Shown: positions 61,537 through 64,000 of the stretch, one piece after another
Numbering within the stretch: the stretch's first letter is position 1
Layout: each line of letters starts with the position of its first letter
Assembly (NCBI GenBank): GCA_021792755.1
Contig: JAJYUA010000008.1
Coordinates: 33,917-97,916, forward strand
Direction: 5' to 3'
Length of the DNA: 64,000 bases
DNA from: Pseudomonadota bacterium
Lineage (GTDB): Bacteria; Pseudomonadota; Gammaproteobacteria; Steroidobacterales; Steroidobacteraceae
Translations under genes and position numbers: made by a program
Notes under the pieces: generated by a model
Databases searched by the model: none
The model's input: only the letters and a program-made list of their open reading frames with translations
Told to the model about the DNA's origin: nothing

Positions 61537-62399
61537 TGCCCCTCCGTCATGCGCTCATGTCCCGCCAGATCGCGGTGCGAGCGGACTGTAGCAAACCCGC
61601 GCGCGGCAAGCTCGCCTGCCACGGCGGCCCCCTGGGCCGCGCCATGCTCCAGGAGCAGCCACCCGCCCGGCGCCAAGTGGTCCGGGGCGGTGCGGATGAT
61701 CTCACGCAGGCAGGCCAGCGCATCGGCGCCCGGCGTGAGCGCCATGCGCGGCTCGTGCGACAGCACGGTGAGCGCCGGGTCGTCCGCCGCAACATAGGGC
61801 GGATTGCTCGCCACCAGATCGAAGGTGCGCCCGTGCAGGGCGCCGAACCAGCTTCCGGCAGCGAACCGTACCCGACCGAGCCCCAATGCCGCGGCATTGG
61901 CGCGGGCCACGGCGAGCGCCTCCGCCGAGGCGTCCGTTGCCGTGACCTGCCAGAGCGGGCGCTCCCTGGCGAGCGCGAGGGCAATCGCTCCGGAGCCGGT
62001 TCCGAGGTCGGCCACGCGGGCAAACGCCCGCGGCTGCAGCGCCAGCGCACGCTCCACCAGCAGCTCCGTCTCGGGTCGCGGCACCAGCACCGCGGGGCCC
62101 ACGGCGAGCTCCACCGTCCAGAAGTCCTTGCGTCCGAGCAGGTAGGCCACCGGCTCCCCGGCGGCCCGGCGCTCGATGAGCCGATCGAATCGTGCGGCGG
62201 CCTCGGCGTCCGGTATCCTCTCAGGATGCGAGCGCAACCGTGCGCGGGAAACGCCCAGCGCGTGTGAAAGCAGCAGCTCGGCATCGAGATCCGGGGTGGA
62301 ATCAGCAGCCTGCGCGAAGGCCGCTCGCAGGCGCCGAGCACCGGCGCCGAACAGCATCCCGGTATCGAGGACGGCACGCTCAATGGCGGTATGCATCAT
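61506..62399 (-). CDS. prmC: release factor glutamine methyltransferase
   Basis: PrmC methylates the GGQ glutamine of RF1/RF2. The 297-aa product has the N-terminal helical domain (LDAELLLSHALGVSRARLRSHPE), VLVPRPETELLVERAL, motif I VADLGTGSGAIALALA and the catalytic NPPYV. It overlaps ppiB by 31 bases, so the two are translationally linked. Its substrate gene prfA lies nearby on the opposite strand. Confidence 0.96.
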   Translation of the reverse strand: MMHTAIERAVLDTGMLFGAGARRLRAAFAQAADSTPDLDAELLLSHALGVSRARLRSHPERIPDAEAAARFDRLIERRAAGEPVAYLLGRKDFWTVELAVGPAVLVPRPETELLVERALALQPRAFARVADLGTGSGAIALALARERPLWQVTATDASAEALAVARANAAALGLGRVRFAAGSWFGALHGRTFDLVASNPPYVAADDPALTVLSHEPRMALTPGADALACLREIIRTAPDHLAPGGWLLLEHGAAQGAAVAGELAARGFATVRSHRDLAGHERMTEGQWPKVRPRIP

Positions 62400-62419
62400 C
62401 AGACGGCTAAGATTGGCGG

Positions 62420-63214
62420 ATGGCCATCACCTTATACCCCCCCACGCAGCCCCGCACCCTGGCCGAGCTGCTCGAGACCAGCCTCAAGATCTTCCGGGTC
62501 TCGCTGCTGAAGTGCCTGCCGTATGCCACGCTCGCCATTCTCGCCGGTCAGCTCGCGACCTTCTACGACTTCTCGCGCGGACGAATGCCGAGCCCGAAGG
62601 ACGTGAACGATCCGACCTGGGTCGCCCTCTACAGCGTCGGCACCGTGCTGGCCGTGATCCTGTGGATGGCGACGCTGCTGCGTCAATCGACGGTGGCCGC
62701 CGGGCGGGCGGCGAGCCGCACCGATCTGCTCGATGTGCTGAAGAACGCCCCGGCGATTGCCGCCATCTCACTGCTGAGCGGCGCCGCGGTGGCAGTGCTC
62801 ATCCTGCCGCCGCTCACCCTGGCGGAGCCTTACCGGTCGGTCGGCCTGGCCGTCATGCTGGTGCCGGCGGTGTACGTTTTCGTGGCGCTGTCGTTGTCCC
62901 TGCCCGCCCGGATGCTTGCCCACAAGGGTGTGATCCAGAGCCTGATGTACAGCCTGGAGCTCATCCGCGGCAACTGGTGGCGGACCACGGCGATGTACGC
63001 GGTCGGCCTGTCGATCATCATGGTGTTCTACCTGCTGGCCGCCGTGCTGGCCGCCATGGTGGTGCCCGACAACGGCAACTCCATGGCCATCGAGCGGGCC
63101 GTGAGCACCACTGCGGTGCTGGCCGTCGCCGCAATCGGCCTGACCTTCTACACCGCCATCACGCTGACCGTGTTCGGCGACCTCGAGGCCCGCAGGGCCG
63201 GCAAACCTCGCTGA
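62420..63214 (+). CDS. polytopic membrane protein of unknown function
   Basis: This 264-aa protein has about six membrane segments, including PYATLAILAGQLATFY, SVGTVLAVILWMATLL, AAISLLSGAAVAVLILPPL, GLAVMLVPAVYVFVALSLSLP, MYAVGLSIIMVFYLLAAVLAAMVV and AVLAVAAIGLTFYTAITLTVFG. The SLELIRGNWWRT motif before the fifth segment is typical of YIP1/DUF-type proteobacterial membrane proteins. The function is unknown. It is divergent from prmC by 20 bases. Confidence 0.85.
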   Translation: MAITLYPPTQPRTLAELLETSLKIFRVSLLKCLPYATLAILAGQLATFYDFSRGRMPSPKDVNDPTWVALYSVGTVLAVILWMATLLRQSTVAAGRAASRTDLLDVLKNAPAIAAISLLSGAAVAVLILPPLTLAEPYRSVGLAVMLVPAVYVFVALSLSLPARMLAHKGVIQSLMYSLELIRGNWWRTTAMYAVGLSIIMVFYLLAAVLAAMVVPDNGNSMAIERAVSTTAVLAVAAIGLTFYTAITLTVFGDLEARRAGKPR

Positions 63215-63248
63215 TCGGCCGAGCGGGGAACGCGGCCGCGGCGCCGGC

Positions 63249-64000
63249 TCACCTCAGACTCGGCGACAGCCACTTTTCCGCCTCCGCGACCGTCATGCCC
63301 TTGCGCTGCGCGTAATCCTCGAGCTGGTCACGGCCGATCTGGCCGACCGCGAAGTAGTGACACTGCGGATGCGCGAAGTACCAGCCGCTCACCGCAGCCG
63401 TCGGATACATCGCGAAGCTCTCGGTCAGGCGGATCTCGGTCCGCCGATCCGCCTCGAGCAGCCGCCACAGCTTCCCCTTCTCCGTGTGATCCGGACAGGC
63501 GGGGTATCCCGGCGCCGGACGGATACCGCGGTACGCCTCCTGGATGAGCTGCTCGTTGGTCAGCTCCTCGGCCGCGTAGCCCCAGAGCTCGCGCCGCACC
63601 CGCTCGTGGAAGTGCTCGGCCGCTGCCTCCGCCAGACGGTCGGCGAGCGCCTTGAGGATGATGGCCGAATAATCATCGTGACCACGCTCGAAGCGGGCCA
63701 GGTGCTCCTCGATTCCAAGACCCGCCGTGACCGCGAACGCACCGATGTAATCGCGCACACCGCTTGACTTCGGCGCGATGTAATCCGCCAGGCACTCGTG
63801 CGGCCGGCCCGGGGGCTTGTCCTTCTGCTGGCGCAGGAAGTTCAGCGTGAGCAGCGCAGCGTTGCGACTCTCGTGCCCATAAATCTCGACATCGTCGCCC
63901 AGGGAGTTGGCCGGAAAAAGCCCGAGCACCGCCTGGACCCTCAACCAGCGCTCGGACACGATCCGCTCGAGCATGCGGCGCGCATCCGCATAGAGATTGC
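63249..64000 (-). CDS. metH: cobalamin-dependent methionine synthase, activation domain (partial)
   Basis: The frame is open to the right edge, so this is the C-terminal part of metH. It shows the SAM-binding activation domain: LADYIAPKSSGVRDYIGAFAVTAGLGIEE, HERVRRELWGYA, the SAM motif YRGIRPAPGYPACPDHTEK, LTESFAMYPTAAVSGWYFAHPQCHYFAVG and the C-terminal helix GRDQLEDYAQRKGM. This domain methylates the cob(II)alamin form with SAM during reductive reactivation. It shows that the organism uses B12, relevant to the riboswitch at 6786. Confidence 0.95.
   Translation of the reverse strand, partial: NLYADARRMLERIVSERWLRVQAVLGLFPANSLGDDVEIYGHESRNAALLTLNFLRQQKDKPPGRPHECLADYIAPKSSGVRDYIGAFAVTAGLGIEEHLARFERGHDDYSAIILKALADRLAEAAAEHFHERVRRELWGYAAEELTNEQLIQEAYRGIRPAPGYPACPDHTEKGKLWRLLEADRRTEIRLTESFAMYPTAAVSGWYFAHPQCHYFAVGQIGRDQLEDYAQRKGMTVAEAEKWLSPSLR

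Overview
The window is GC-rich bacterial chromosome. Gene order points to a gammaproteobacterium: DUF3426-dusB-fis-purH-purD at the left, and ispE - tRNA-Gln - prs - rplY - pth - ychF, lolB, prfA, prmC and metH at the right. fis beside dusB and the presence of lolB are gammaproteobacterial traits. A soil or plant-associated Xanthomonadales/Nevskiales-like organism is plausible, but that narrower placement is a guess.

Layout. 0-5 kb: housekeeping and purine synthesis. 5.1-7 kb: a leftward two-gene peptide-modification unit (a 50-aa precursor and a radical SAM/SPASM enzyme, CbpA/CbpB-like). It lies behind a cobalamin riboswitch whose output is an intrinsic terminator. 7.2-11.6 kb: a lipoprotein, a cupin with a decayed glycosyltransferase/GH130 remnant, DoxX and a LysR regulator. 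11.8-24 kb: a hemicellulose locus (two GH3 enzymes, GH51 arabinofuranosidase, hexuronate-type MFS transporter, mannonate-dehydratase-like enzyme and a large secreted protein of unknown function) with a 24-bp LacI-type palindrome. 24-37 kb: AraC and LysR regulators, an O-methyltransferase, a TPR-glycosyltransferase with highly repetitive TPRs, TraT, YciI, SDRs, and hipA, SDR, reverse transcriptase and DruA remnants.

37.9-51.2 kb is the most striking part. A complete elongator tRNA-Met gene (51132-51208, minus) is followed on its 3' side by four 45-bp copies of its own 3' half, at 49067, 47518, 40859 and 39455, all in the same orientation. Each interval starts, just right of a copy, with a plus-strand toxin-antitoxin-like module: a winged-helix/nucleotidyltransferase pair (twice, divergent), a Fic protein, a DUF433/DUF5615 pair, and a ribbon-helix-helix/MazF-like pair. 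Most modules carry an inverted repeat in the promoter. Three intervals also share a 60-bp block with 10-bp iterations, resembling integrase arm sites. No integrase gene is visible. This looks like an array of tRNA-targeted toxin-antitoxin cassettes. One interval has been invaded by a complete 2975-bp Tn5-like insertion sequence with a perfect 9-bp target duplication; it carries a DruA (DUF4338) passenger gene and a third ORF.

51.3-64 kb returns to core genes on both strands. A group II intron with a FADD-type reverse transcriptase sits between prs and rplY. metH runs off the right edge.
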